Source: Seleniibacterium sp963677135 | Lineage (GTDB): Bacteria > Desulfobacterota > Desulfuromonadia > Desulfuromonadales > Geopsychrobacteraceae | DNA: 64,000 bases | Direction of reading: 5' to 3' | NCBI GenBank assembly: GCA_963677135.2 | Contig: CAXXLS010000017.1 | Span: 682,001 to 746,000, forward strand | In this document: piece by piece, positions 1 to 7,612 of the stretch | Numbering within the stretch: position 1 is the first letter of the stretch | Layout: each line of letters opens with the position of its first letter | Program-made: the position numbers and the translations under genes | Notes under the pieces: generated by a model | Seen by the model: the letters and a program-made list of their open reading frames with translations, nothing else | Told to the model about the DNA's origin: nothing | The model's database searches: none

Positions 1-135
1 TTGGAGGAGGAACTGGGATTGCCGCTCGATGAGGCCGAAGCCTGCACTGCCTTTCTGTACAAAATGAAGCAGGATGAAACCCGAAATGCAGCCATTCACA
101 CTAGCCTGATTACTGGTGGCAGCCCTGATACCTGA
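1..135 (+). CDS. 3' end of an unrecognised gene (partial)
   Basis: An open frame enters from the left edge and stops with TGA at 133-135, giving 44 residues with an acidic, helix-prone start (LEEELGLPLDEAEA) and a polar end. I do not recognise the family from this tail. The frame is followed within 30 bases by a strong terminator-like hairpin, which supports it being the real end of a transcribed gene. Nothing can be said about function. Confidence 0.5.
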   Translation: MEEELGLPLDEAEACTAFLYKMKQDETRNAAIHTSLITGGSPDT

Positions 136-161
136 GCCCATCCCATCCGTGAAAAACAGCC

Positions 162-202
162 AACGCCCCGGAACGCCCGCACGCTTCCGGGGCGTTTCTT
201 TT
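162..202 (+). terminator. Rho-independent terminator
   Basis: AACGCCCCGGAA (162-173) pairs perfectly with TTCCGGGGCGTT (185-196) and is followed by TCTTTT. It ends transcription of the partial gene at the left edge and separates it from the amidoligase operon. Confidence 0.85.
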
Positions 203-381
203 GATATGTCCGCCTGAATGTCGTCAGAATCGTAACATGTTGAAAATAAAGGTGTTAAATGTGGATTCTTTCTGTTCTTCTACTTGCTTTCTGACGGAAT
301 TAAAGCATTCATTCACATGTAAGCTGAAGGCTTAACTACAAGCCCGGCAACAAGTTAGAAACCGCAAAACGGAGACTGTGA

Positions 382-1344
382 ATGGATTTAAGAGAACTCA
401 GATACGGAATCGAGATCGAGACCGTAAAACGCACCCGGGAACAGATAGCCTGGGCAATCCACTCGGTGGTCGGCGGCCATGTCAGGCATATCGGCGCACC
501 GTCCTGCTACGATCCTTGGGAGGTGGAAGATCTGCGGGGCCGCAAATGGAAGGTGGTCAACGACGCCTCCCTGACCAATGTGCCATCCCACCTGCGGGCG
601 GAGCTGGTGAGCCCGGTGTTGACCTATGACGACCTCGAGCAACTGCAGGAGGTGGTTCGGGCCATCCGCAAGGCCGGTGGAAAAATCAACAGCCAGTGCG
701 GCATCCACATCCATATCGATGCCGAACCCTTTGACGGGCGCAAGCTGGGCAACCTTGCCAAGGTGGTTTACAAACAGGAACCGCTGATCCTCCACGCGCT
801 CGGGATCAACAGCGACCGCCTGCGCCGTTACACTCGACCGGTCAGTGACGAGCTGATCCGGAACATCGAACGGCAGCGTCCCAAGACCAAGGCCCAGCTG
901 AACCGCATCTGGTACGGATACCACAACAACCAGCCCCAGCATTACGACAACACCCGCTACCACGGAGTCAACCTGCACAACGTCTGGTACCGGGGCACGG
1001 TGGAGTTCCGCTGGTTCGAAGCGACCCTGCATGCCGGAAAGATCAAAGCCTACCTGCAATTCTGCTTGGGCATCGCCGCCAAGGCCCTCAACGGAAGAGC
1101 CGCATCCAGCCGCAAGCGGGACTTCGATCCCCAAAGCGCCAAGTATGACTTCAGGGTCTTCCTGCTCCACCTCGGCCTGATCGGGGATGAGTTCAAGACC
1201 GCCCGATTACACCTGATGAAAAACATGCCCGGTGATGCGGCCTTCAAGAACGGTCGTCCCAAACCGGATGAAACCGAAACCATCATTCAAACCACAGAGG
1301 CCGGGTCTAATCCCGGCCTTTCTGTTTTAGGAGGTGAATCATGA
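382..1344 (+). CDS. Amidoligase family protein (GS-like COOH-NH2 ligase)
   Basis: A 320-aa protein resembling the amidoligase (Amidoligase_2) family, which is related to glutamine synthetase and predicted to join a carboxylate to an amine using ATP. Visible motifs are the N-terminal GIEIE metal/nucleotide signature (about residues 9-13), CGIHIHID (about 109-116), and TVEFRWFEATLHAGK near residue 210, matching the family's E-x-E, HxH and EFR blocks. GGAG lies nine bases before the ATG. It is the first gene of a four-gene operon and its stop overlaps the next start (ATGA). With the glutamine amidotransferase and cyclotransferase downstream, the operon matches a gene association I recall from comparative genomics of amidoligases. 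The substrate is unknown; a peptide or the small protein encoded next is my inference. Confidence 0.85.
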   Translation: MDLRELRYGIEIETVKRTREQIAWAIHSVVGGHVRHIGAPSCYDPWEVEDLRGRKWKVVNDASLTNVPSHLRAELVSPVLTYDDLEQLQEVVRAIRKAGGKINSQCGIHIHIDAEPFDGRKLGNLAKVVYKQEPLILHALGINSDRLRRYTRPVSDELIRNIERQRPKTKAQLNRIWYGYHNNQPQHYDNTRYHGVNLHNVWYRGTVEFRWFEATLHAGKIKAYLQFCLGIAAKALNGRAASSRKRDFDPQSAKYDFRVFLLHLGLIGDEFKTARLHLMKNMPGDAAFKNGRPKPDETETIIQTTEAGSNPGLSVLGGES

Positions 1345-1682
1345 AGATACTGATCCACTCGACAACACTGGACGGCGAACCGCTGGACGCTGACGGCATC
1401 GCTCTGGAAGGCAAAAACTGCGCTGAGCTGGTGGAGATTATGAAAGGCCAGACACCGTTCACCATCGAAGCGACTGCCCGGGATTACATTCTCGGTGTGC
1501 TTGGCCGTATCGAGCCGGACCGGAAACTCCAGCTGCCTGAAGATCCCGAAGCGGCCGCAGCCGAATTCCTGACCCTGCTGGGAAAACATGGGCTGGTGGA
1601 GTTTCTGCCGGATGACGCCTTCATTGACCTGCCTCCGGAGGACGGCTTTGACAAGGAGGATGATCTATGTGCGGACAAGTAG
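1341..1682 (+). CDS. Hypothetical 113-aa protein of the amidoligase operon
   Basis: A small protein I do not recognise. It begins with a compact beta-rich stretch (MKILIHSTTLDGEPLD), continues with helices containing ATARDYILGVLGRIE (about 45-60) and an Ala-rich helix, and ends in a strongly acidic tail (LPPEDGFDKEDDLCADK). It starts inside the stop of the amidoligase gene (ATGA overlap) behind AGGAGGTGA, and its own end overlaps the amidotransferase start by 16 bases, so its translation is coupled to both enzymes. There is no signal peptide, membrane segment or zinc motif. Position and size suggest a substrate, carrier or adaptor for the ligase, but nothing in the sequence proves this. Confidence 0.75.
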   Translation: MKILIHSTTLDGEPLDADGIALEGKNCAELVEIMKGQTPFTIEATARDYILGVLGRIEPDRKLQLPEDPEAAAAEFLTLLGKHGLVEFLPDDAFIDLPPEDGFDKEDDLCADK

Positions 1683-2464
1683 GCATCATCTTCGGCCAGA
1701 AGCGACGCCGCATTGCCGAGCGGGAATATCTGAACGAGGTCTTCATCCGCATGCTGCTCTGCAGCGAGGAGCGTGGTCCCCACGCCAGCGGCATGGCATG
1801 GCTCCGAACCGACGGCGACTTCCGGCTTTTCAAACGGCCCACCCGGGCACACCGGCTGGTCAGGGAATCTACCTTTCATGAGTTGATGGACGAAGTGGAT
1901 AACCAGACCACCATCCTCATGGGACACACCCGCTGGCGGACCCGGGGCAGCGAAGCCAACAGCCGCAACAACCATCCGCTCCGTTCCGGCATCATCATCG
2001 GCACCCATAACGGCACCATCTACAATGCCGATTACCTGTTTCGCAGACTCGGCCTGCCGCGCTATGCCGAAGTGGACAGCGAGCTGCTTTTCCGGCTGGC
2101 CGACCGCTTTGCACCCGACGGCACCATCGACGGCAGAGGCTTCCGCAAAACCCTGCGCCTGTGTCGCGGCCAAATGAGCGCCGTGTTGGCCTCACGGCTC
2201 GATCCCGGGGCCATTACCGTCATCAAGGGGAACAAGCCGCTGTCGCTTCGTTACAGCCGCAAACACCGAGCGGTGCTCTATGCCTCGGAACCGGAATACA
2301 TCGAAGCTGCTCTGGATGACCTGCGTGGCTGGCGCGAACTGGAAATACCACCGCTCACCATGCTGTCCTTCCGCCATGAGACTCTCAAGGAGTGGAAAAG
2401 CCATCCATTCAGATTTGTCTGTCAGGAACGCAAAGGAACCTTACCCGAAGGAGTGAAAGCATGA
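1667..2464 (+). CDS. Class II glutamine amidotransferase domain protein
   Basis: A 265-aa stand-alone class II (Ntn-type) glutamine amidotransferase domain. After Met removal the N-terminal Cys2 (MCGQVGIIFG) would be the nucleophile. Further family blocks are GHTRWRTRG (about residues 86-94), THNGTIYNADYLF (about 112-124), a VDSELLFRLAD acidic block near 135-145, and GNKPL near 187. These domains release ammonia from glutamine for a partner synthetase. No synthetase domain is fused here, so the amidoligase in the same operon is the obvious partner. A strong SD (AAGGAGGATGATCT) precedes the ATG inside the previous gene, and its stop overlaps the next start. Confidence 0.88.
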   Translation: MCGQVGIIFGQKRRRIAEREYLNEVFIRMLLCSEERGPHASGMAWLRTDGDFRLFKRPTRAHRLVRESTFHELMDEVDNQTTILMGHTRWRTRGSEANSRNNHPLRSGIIIGTHNGTIYNADYLFRRLGLPRYAEVDSELLFRLADRFAPDGTIDGRGFRKTLRLCRGQMSAVLASRLDPGAITVIKGNKPLSLRYSRKHRAVLYASEPEYIEAALDDLRGWRELEIPPLTMLSFRHETLKEWKSHPFRFVCQERKGTLPEGVKA

Positions 2465-2955
2465 AGAATAACGACAGCCATCTCCGGCTTTTTGTTTACG
2501 GAACCCTGAAAAAGGGATTCTGGAATTTTGACCGGTTCTGCACCCGGGCCATCAGCATAGAACCCGCCACTACTTGGGGCAGACTCTATCATCTTCCCGC
2601 CGGATTCCCGGCCTTGGAAGTCCCGGAGAGCCGCATACTGGCCACCGGCACCGCCGATCCGCTGGCCGATACCCGAACACAGAACATCATCGAACTGCCC
2701 GAAAATGCCATGACTCGACCCGAAGGCGACTGGGATTTGGTCCACGGGGAGCTGATGACCTTCGCCAATCCCGGCTTCGATCTACCGCCCATCGATCGGC
2801 TGGAGGCATTCGATCCCAATGGCCGCTGTGTTTATAAGCGCGTTCTGGTGGCAGTAAAGACCAACGACTTGATCAGGCCCGTTTGGCTGTACAATTACAA
2901 TCTCGGCCATAATGCGGAAAGGATTGCCTCGGGATGCTGGTATCCAGCAAAATAG
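2461..2955 (+). CDS. Gamma-glutamylcyclotransferase (GGCT/AIG2-like) family protein
   Basis: A 164-aa protein with the GGCT-fold signature LFVYGTLKKGFWNFDRF at residues 10-26 and a later IDRLEAFDPNG block carrying the expected acidic catalytic residue, ending in a typical VWLYNYN strand. Family members cut gamma-glutamyl amides by cyclising the glutamyl group to 5-oxoproline. I chose the ATG at 2461 because it overlaps the preceding stop (ATGA) and follows CGAAGGAG; an in-frame upstream ATG at 2392 lies deep inside the previous gene. As the last gene of the operon it could remove or remodel what the amidoligase attaches. A C-terminal stop at 2953-2955 is followed by intergenic DNA. Confidence 0.85.
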   Translation: MKNNDSHLRLFVYGTLKKGFWNFDRFCTRAISIEPATTWGRLYHLPAGFPALEVPESRILATGTADPLADTRTQNIIELPENAMTRPEGDWDLVHGELMTFANPGFDLPPIDRLEAFDPNGRCVYKRVLVAVKTNDLIRPVWLYNYNLGHNAERIASGCWYPAK

Positions 2956-2986
2956 AACGAAATCGGCTTAAATCGGCAAAAAATAT

Positions 2987-3015
2987 TTGACATCCGGTGC
3001 TCATCTCAGTATATT
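2987..3015 (+). promoter_or_regulatory. Sigma70-type promoter for the defence operon
   Basis: TTGACA (2987-2992), a 17-base spacer and TATATT (3010-3015) form a near-consensus promoter about 100 bases before the HTH gene. Just upstream AATCGGC occurs twice (2961-2967 and 2971-2977), a possible binding site. No other comparably good promoter was seen before the downstream genes. Confidence 0.7.
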
Positions 3016-3117
3016 TGCAAGGTGAATTAAATTGGGAGTGTTGTATTTGCAGCATTCCTTAACTGCCTCTGTTGAGGTCATGGCAAAAAGCAATAGCCCC
3101 CAAGAGGAGTATGAGAC

Positions 3118-3333
3118 ATGGCAGAAATAGATGATCGCTGGTTGTCAGTGGACGAAATATGCAAATACCTTGGGATCGGTAAGGACACCGTCTACAAGTG
3201 GATCGATAAGCACGGCATGCCCGCTCACCGAATGGGCCGCCTGTGGAAATTCAAAAAAGATCAGGTAGATGCATGGGTAGAGGCTGGTGGTGCTCAAACA
3301 TCCTCCTCTAACGATAGTGAGGAACAGAAATAA
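3118..3333 (+). CDS. Small HTH (excisionase/MerR-like) DNA-binding protein
   Basis: A 71-aa protein made almost entirely of one winged helix-turn-helix of the excisionase/HTH_17 type: WLSVDEICKYLGIGKDTVYKWIDKHGMPAHRMGR followed by LWKFKKDQVDAWVE. Such proteins commonly accompany restriction-modification and phage-defence operons as regulators. It is the first gene after the strong promoter, begins behind AGAGGAG, and its TAA overlaps the ATG of the methyltransferase gene, so it is co-transcribed with the DISARM genes. I infer a role as operon regulator. A short Ser/Glu-rich tail follows the HTH. Confidence 0.85.
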   Translation: MAEIDDRWLSVDEICKYLGIGKDTVYKWIDKHGMPAHRMGRLWKFKKDQVDAWVEAGGAQTSSSNDSEEQK

Positions 3334-4427
3334 TGGGTAGAAAAGGCACATATAAAAAACAGAATGCTTCACTGCACACGATAGGTGCAGTGGATTTGTT
3401 TTGTGGTGCCGGTGGATTGACTCGTGGGCTCGAAAAATCAGGTATCGCCGTCAACCTTGGAATAGATATCGATCCGGCTTGTGAATATCCTTACGCAGCC
3501 AACAACAAGGCCGACTTTTTACTGAAATCCGTCGATGATGTCGAAGCCTCCGAACTGCTGGCCGCATACAATGGTGCCGACCTCAAACTTCTTGCCGGTT
3601 GTGCGCCTTGCCAGACATTTTCCTCATACAATCAAAAGGCGGACTCATCGGACAAACGATGGTGGCTGCTCCTTCAGTTTTCCCGTTTGATCGAGGAGAC
3701 CGAACCGGAACTCGTGACCATGGAAAATGTTCCGGGATTGATGGATCAGGATGTCTTCAGGGAATTTGTCGAGAACTTGGAAGAAAGAAACTATCACGTC
3801 GATTACAAGGTCGTGAATTGTGCCGAATACGGCTTGCCCCAACAGAGGAACCGTCTGGTGCTGCTCGCTTCGCAGCTGGGGCCGATAAAACTTCTGAGCC
3901 CTAAGGAATTCAAGAGAAAAGCCAAAACCGTCAAGGAAGCCATAGGTAAATTGCCTGCAATCGAAGCGGGTGCGATCGACTCGAAAGATCCACTGCACCA
4001 AAGCTCCAGCCTTTCCGAAACCAACTACCAGCGCATACTCGTTTCCAAGCCGGGCGGAACATGGCGTGACTGGCCTGAAGAACTCGTGGCTGACTGCCAC
4101 AAGAAAAAGAGCGGTAAAACCTATCCAAGCGTGTATGGCCGGATGAGTTGGGACGAGCCTGCGCCGACCATAACGACGCAGTTTTTCGGTTTCGGCAACG
4201 GCCGGTTTGGCCATCCCGAACAAAACAGGGCGATTTCTCTGCGTGAAGGCGCGATCCTTCAGAGTTTCCCCAAAAAATACAAATTCACGGCTCCCGGTGA
4301 ACCTATCAGCAAAAAGGTGCTCGGTCGTCTTATCGGAAATGCGGTCCCCGTAAAACTCGGTGAACTCATTGGTAAAAGCATTTTGAAACATGTGACGGAG
4401 TACAACGCATCCGTCTGCGAAGTATAG
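3333..4427 (+). CDS. DNA (cytosine-5-)-methyltransferase
   Basis: A 364-aa C5 cytosine methyltransferase. Motif I is AVDLFCGAGGLTRGL (about residues 19-33), motif IV is APCQTFSSYN with catalytic Cys93, motif VI is ENVPG near 132, motif VIII is QQRNRLVLLAS near 170, and motifs IX-X are SLREGAILQSFP and LIGNAVPVKLGELIGKSI near the C-terminus. All catalytic blocks are intact. It transfers methyl from SAM to C5 of cytosine in its target site, protecting self DNA. Class 2 DISARM encodes such an enzyme (DrmMII); here it sits in front of a class 1 gene set that already has an adenine methylase. The start overlaps the HTH stop and the next gene follows after 12 bases. Confidence 0.93.
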   Translation: MGRKGTYKKQNASLHTIGAVDLFCGAGGLTRGLEKSGIAVNLGIDIDPACEYPYAANNKADFLLKSVDDVEASELLAAYNGADLKLLAGCAPCQTFSSYNQKADSSDKRWWLLLQFSRLIEETEPELVTMENVPGLMDQDVFREFVENLEERNYHVDYKVVNCAEYGLPQQRNRLVLLASQLGPIKLLSPKEFKRKAKTVKEAIGKLPAIEAGAIDSKDPLHQSSSLSETNYQRILVSKPGGTWRDWPEELVADCHKKKSGKTYPSVYGRMSWDEPAPTITTQFFGFGNGRFGHPEQNRAISLREGAILQSFPKKYKFTAPGEPISKKVLGRLIGNAVPVKLGELIGKSILKHVTEYNASVCEV

Positions 4428-4439
4428 ACGGAGAGCGCA

Positions 4440-7400
4440 ATGGAGAATACAACCGACCGTTCCAATCAATATCTGTCCGTCGCTTCCGTAGCTCCCGAAC
4501 CCGGGCAACTCGTCGAAGTCCGAAGACGCCAGTGGGTTGTCAGCGACGTTCAGGGACAATCTTTCGAAGCCAACGGAGAGCAACATGTCGTGACCCTGTC
4601 CTCCTTGGACGAGGACGCTCTGGGTGAAGAGCTCCAAGTGGTCTGGCAAATAGAACCCGGAGCCCAGGTTCTCGAAAAGGCCGGAATGCCTCGTGTCACC
4701 GGCATCGACTCCGAGGACAAATCGGACGCCTTTCTGGATGCCGTCCGTTGGGGTGCGGTGACCAATGCCGACAGATCGTTTCTACAGGCTCCTTTCCGCA
4801 GCGGAATCACCATCGAAGATTACCAGCTCGACCCATTGGTTCGTGCCATAGACATGACCCGTGTCAACCTGCTGATTGCGGACGACGTCGGTTTGGGTAA
4901 GACCATCGAAGCAGGGCTTGTCGTGCAGGAACTGCTTGTCCGCCATCGTGCGAGAACGGTCTTCATCGTCTGTCCGGCTTCGCTGCAAGTCAAGTGGCAG
5001 GTCGAGATGTGGGAAAAATTCGGATTGGAATTCCGGATTGTCGATACCGATTACATCAAGCGTCTGCGACGTGAACGAGGCATACACGCAAACCCATGGG
5101 CTTCGTTCCCGCGACTCATCACTTCCATGGACTGGATGAAAAGCGGTGAAGGTCTCCGGCTCGTCAAGGATTGCCTTCCGCCGACCATTACCTATCCGAG
5201 AAAGTTCGACATTCTGATCATCGACGAAGCACACAATGTCGCACCGTCGACCGCCTCCAAGTACGCTCTGGAAAGTCAGAGAACCCGCTTGATCAGAACC
5301 ATCGCTCCGCATTTCGAACACCGGCTGTTTCTGAGTGCCACGCCACACAACGGGTATCAGGAGTCCTTCACTTCGTTGCTGGAATTGCTGGACGACCAGC
5401 GGTTCGCCCGATCCGTCATGCCCGACGAGAAACAGCTGCAACGTGTTATGGTCAGACGGCTCAAGACAGATCTGGTCGATGCAGACGGAAACCCTTTGTA
5501 TCCGAAAAGAAGGCTGATGCCTCTCGAAGTCGATTACTCGGATGAGGAACGTGAGATACACGACCTCCTGAAACAATTCACGGCTGCCCGTGCAAAGAGC
5601 GTCAAGGGCAGTTCCTTCGAATACGGCTCCGACTTCGTCCACAAACTTTTGAAAAAACGGCTTTTCTCTTCCCCAATGGCTTTTGCTGGAACGCTGGCCA
5701 AACACCGGGAGAGTTTGGAACTTCCCAGACCGAAACAAAAGGCCGGGGCCATGGACGACAAGATCCTCAAAAAGGCCATCCTGAAGGCGGAAGAGGATTT
5801 TGCCAACGACCAGCTCTACGAAGATGCCCAGTACGAAGCGGTGGAAGCTGCCGGTGAATTGTCGGTCCCTCTCGATCAGGATCAACGGCAGATGCTCGAC
5901 AAGTTGACCGCATGGGCCGAAAAATCGAAAAACCGGGTGGACGCCAAAGCATCGGCCATCGTCGACTGGCTCGAAACACATTTGAAAACCGATGGCGAAT
6001 GGAACGGTAAGCGAGTGATTCTCTTTACCGAGTTCCGCGCCACCCATGTATGGATGGAACAAATTCTGACCACCTACGGCTTCGGCGGCGAGCGCATGAT
6101 GCTGATGCATGGTGGTGTCGACCAGAACGATCGTGAAAAGATCAAGGCGGCATTTCAGGCTCATCCGGATATTTCACCCGTCAGAATACTGTTTGCCACC
6201 GATGCGGCCTCCGAAGGTATCGACCTGCAGAACTACTGTAACTACATGATCCATATCGAGATTCCGTGGAATCCAAACGTCATGGAACAGAGGAACGGTC
6301 GTATCGACCGACACGGGCAGAAGGAGTCCGAAGTCTTTATCTGGCATCCTGTGGGAAAAGGGTTCGAGTCGAACGAATCGATCCACTCGAAAAAGGTCGG
6401 CCAGATAGAAGGCGACCACGAATACCTGATGAGAGCGGTACTCAAGATCGACACCATCCGGGAAGATCTCGGGAGTGTCGGACCGGTCATAGCCCAGCAA
6501 ATCGAAGAAGCCATGCTAGGCAAGAGAACGGTTCTCGATACCGCCGACGCCGAAGGCAAAGCCGCGAAGGCCAGAAAATATGTATCCGCCGAGCGTCGCC
6601 TTCAGGAAAAGATAGACAAGCTACACGAAAGACTCATGGAGGCCAAGACCGACTTCCACCTTTCGGCAGATCACATATATAGGGCCGTTTCCATCGCTCT
6701 GGAACTCGCTGAAAAACCTTCTTTGAAGCCATTCTCTTTACCGGGAGCACCTGAAGGCAGCGTCTTTGAAGTGCCTGTACTTCCGGGCTCGTGGGGCCGT
6801 GCGACGGCCGGACTCGAACATCCCCATACTGGAGACAGAAGACCGATCACCTTCGATCACGAGGTTGCCAAAGGCCGTGACGATGTGGTCTTGGCTCACT
6901 TGAACCATCGACTCGTCCAGATGTGCCTGCGGCTTTTGCGGGAAGAACTCTGGAAGCTGGATGACGTGAAAAAGCTGCATCGCGTGAGTGTCAAGACCGT
7001 TCCGGACAAAGAACTTTCGACACCCGCCGTGCTCGTCTGGTCCCGTCTGGTCATCACCGGGGGCGACCATCACCGCCTGCACGAAGAGATAACGATCTCG
7101 GGTGGCGAGCTCAAACACAACGGATTTTCGAGAATACCGCAGCAAGGTCGATTGCAGGAGTTGTTGGCCAAGGCAGCCACCTTCGATCCGAAAGGCGGTC
7201 TTCTGGACATTCTGACCGAGCGGTTCGAAAAACAGGAGAGCTCCATTCGTGCCACCATGGAAGCCCGTTCGAAAGACAGGCTTCGCTTCCTCGAAAACAC
7301 GCTGGCCCGTCGGAAGGATGGCGAGATAACCGATTTGACGAACGTCCTCGATGAACTCGAAAAAACGATAAAGAGTGAGCTGAAAGAGGATGCCCTCCCA

Positions 7401-7610
7401 AAACAGATGGTTCTTCCCGGATTCGAACCCGAGGAACGCAACCAGATCCGCAAGGATATCGAAGCTCTGAGAATGCGACTTTCGAGAATTCCCGAAGAGC
7501 GGGAAATGGAAAAGGCGGCGATAGAGAAACGTTATACAGGATTGACCGATAGAACCTTCCCGGTGGCCGTGGTCTTTCTGGTACCTGAGTCACAAATGGG
7601 AGGCTGCTGA
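4440..7610 (+). CDS. drmD: DISARM SNF2-like helicase DrmD
   Basis: A 1056-aa SNF2/superfamily 2 ATPase. Helicase motif I is DDVGLGKTIEAG (about residues 148-159), motif II is IIDEAHN (about 260-266), motif III is LSATPHNGYQ (about 298-307), and the second RecA lobe carries FATDAASEGIDLQNY and RNGRIDRHGQ (about 618-627). The long C-terminal part is Lys/Glu-rich and helical with probable coiled coils. Class 1 DISARM is defined by drmD with drmMI, drmA, drmB and drmC, all present here in order. It is predicted to act on incoming phage DNA with the DrmAB complex. It starts after GGAGAGCGCA and ends two bases before the next start. Confidence 0.93.
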   Translation: MENTTDRSNQYLSVASVAPEPGQLVEVRRRQWVVSDVQGQSFEANGEQHVVTLSSLDEDALGEELQVVWQIEPGAQVLEKAGMPRVTGIDSEDKSDAFLDAVRWGAVTNADRSFLQAPFRSGITIEDYQLDPLVRAIDMTRVNLLIADDVGLGKTIEAGLVVQELLVRHRARTVFIVCPASLQVKWQVEMWEKFGLEFRIVDTDYIKRLRRERGIHANPWASFPRLITSMDWMKSGEGLRLVKDCLPPTITYPRKFDILIIDEAHNVAPSTASKYALESQRTRLIRTIAPHFEHRLFLSATPHNGYQESFTSLLELLDDQRFARSVMPDEKQLQRVMVRRLKTDLVDADGNPLYPKRRLMPLEVDYSDEEREIHDLLKQFTAARAKSVKGSSFEYGSDFVHKLLKKRLFSSPMAFAGTLAKHRESLELPRPKQKAGAMDDKILKKAILKAEEDFANDQLYEDAQYEAVEAAGELSVPLDQDQRQMLDKLTAWAEKSKNRVDAKASAIVDWLETHLKTDGEWNGKRVILFTEFRATHVWMEQILTTYGFGGERMMLMHGGVDQNDREKIKAAFQAHPDISPVRILFATDAASEGIDLQNYCNYMIHIEIPWNPNVMEQRNGRIDRHGQKESEVFIWHPVGKGFESNESIHSKKVGQIEGDHEYLMRAVLKIDTIREDLGSVGPVIAQQIEEAMLGKRTVLDTADAEGKAAKARKYVSAERRLQEKIDKLHERLMEAKTDFHLSADHIYRAVSIALELAEKPSLKPFSLPGAPEGSVFEVPVLPGSWGRATAGLEHPHTGDRRPITFDHEVAKGRDDVVLAHLNHRLVQMCLRLLREELWKLDDVKKLHRVSVKTVPDKELSTPAVLVWSRLVITGGDHHRLHEEITISGGELKHNGFSRIPQQGRLQELLAKAATFDPKGGLLDILTERFEKQESSIRATMEARSKDRLRFLENTLARRKDGEITDLTNVLDELEKTIKSELKEDALPKQMVLPGFEPEERNQIRKDIEALRMRLSRIPEEREMEKAAIEKRYTGLTDRTFPVAVVFLVPESQMGGC

Positions 7611-7612
7611 AG

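Noticed and set aside
388..1170. Long minus-strand open frame opposite the amidoligase gene
   Set aside because: It lies wholly over a gene with clear motifs and an SD, has no start signal and no recognisable content.
4782..6164. 460-codon minus-strand open frame inside drmD
   Set aside because: Same explanation; no family pattern in its translation.
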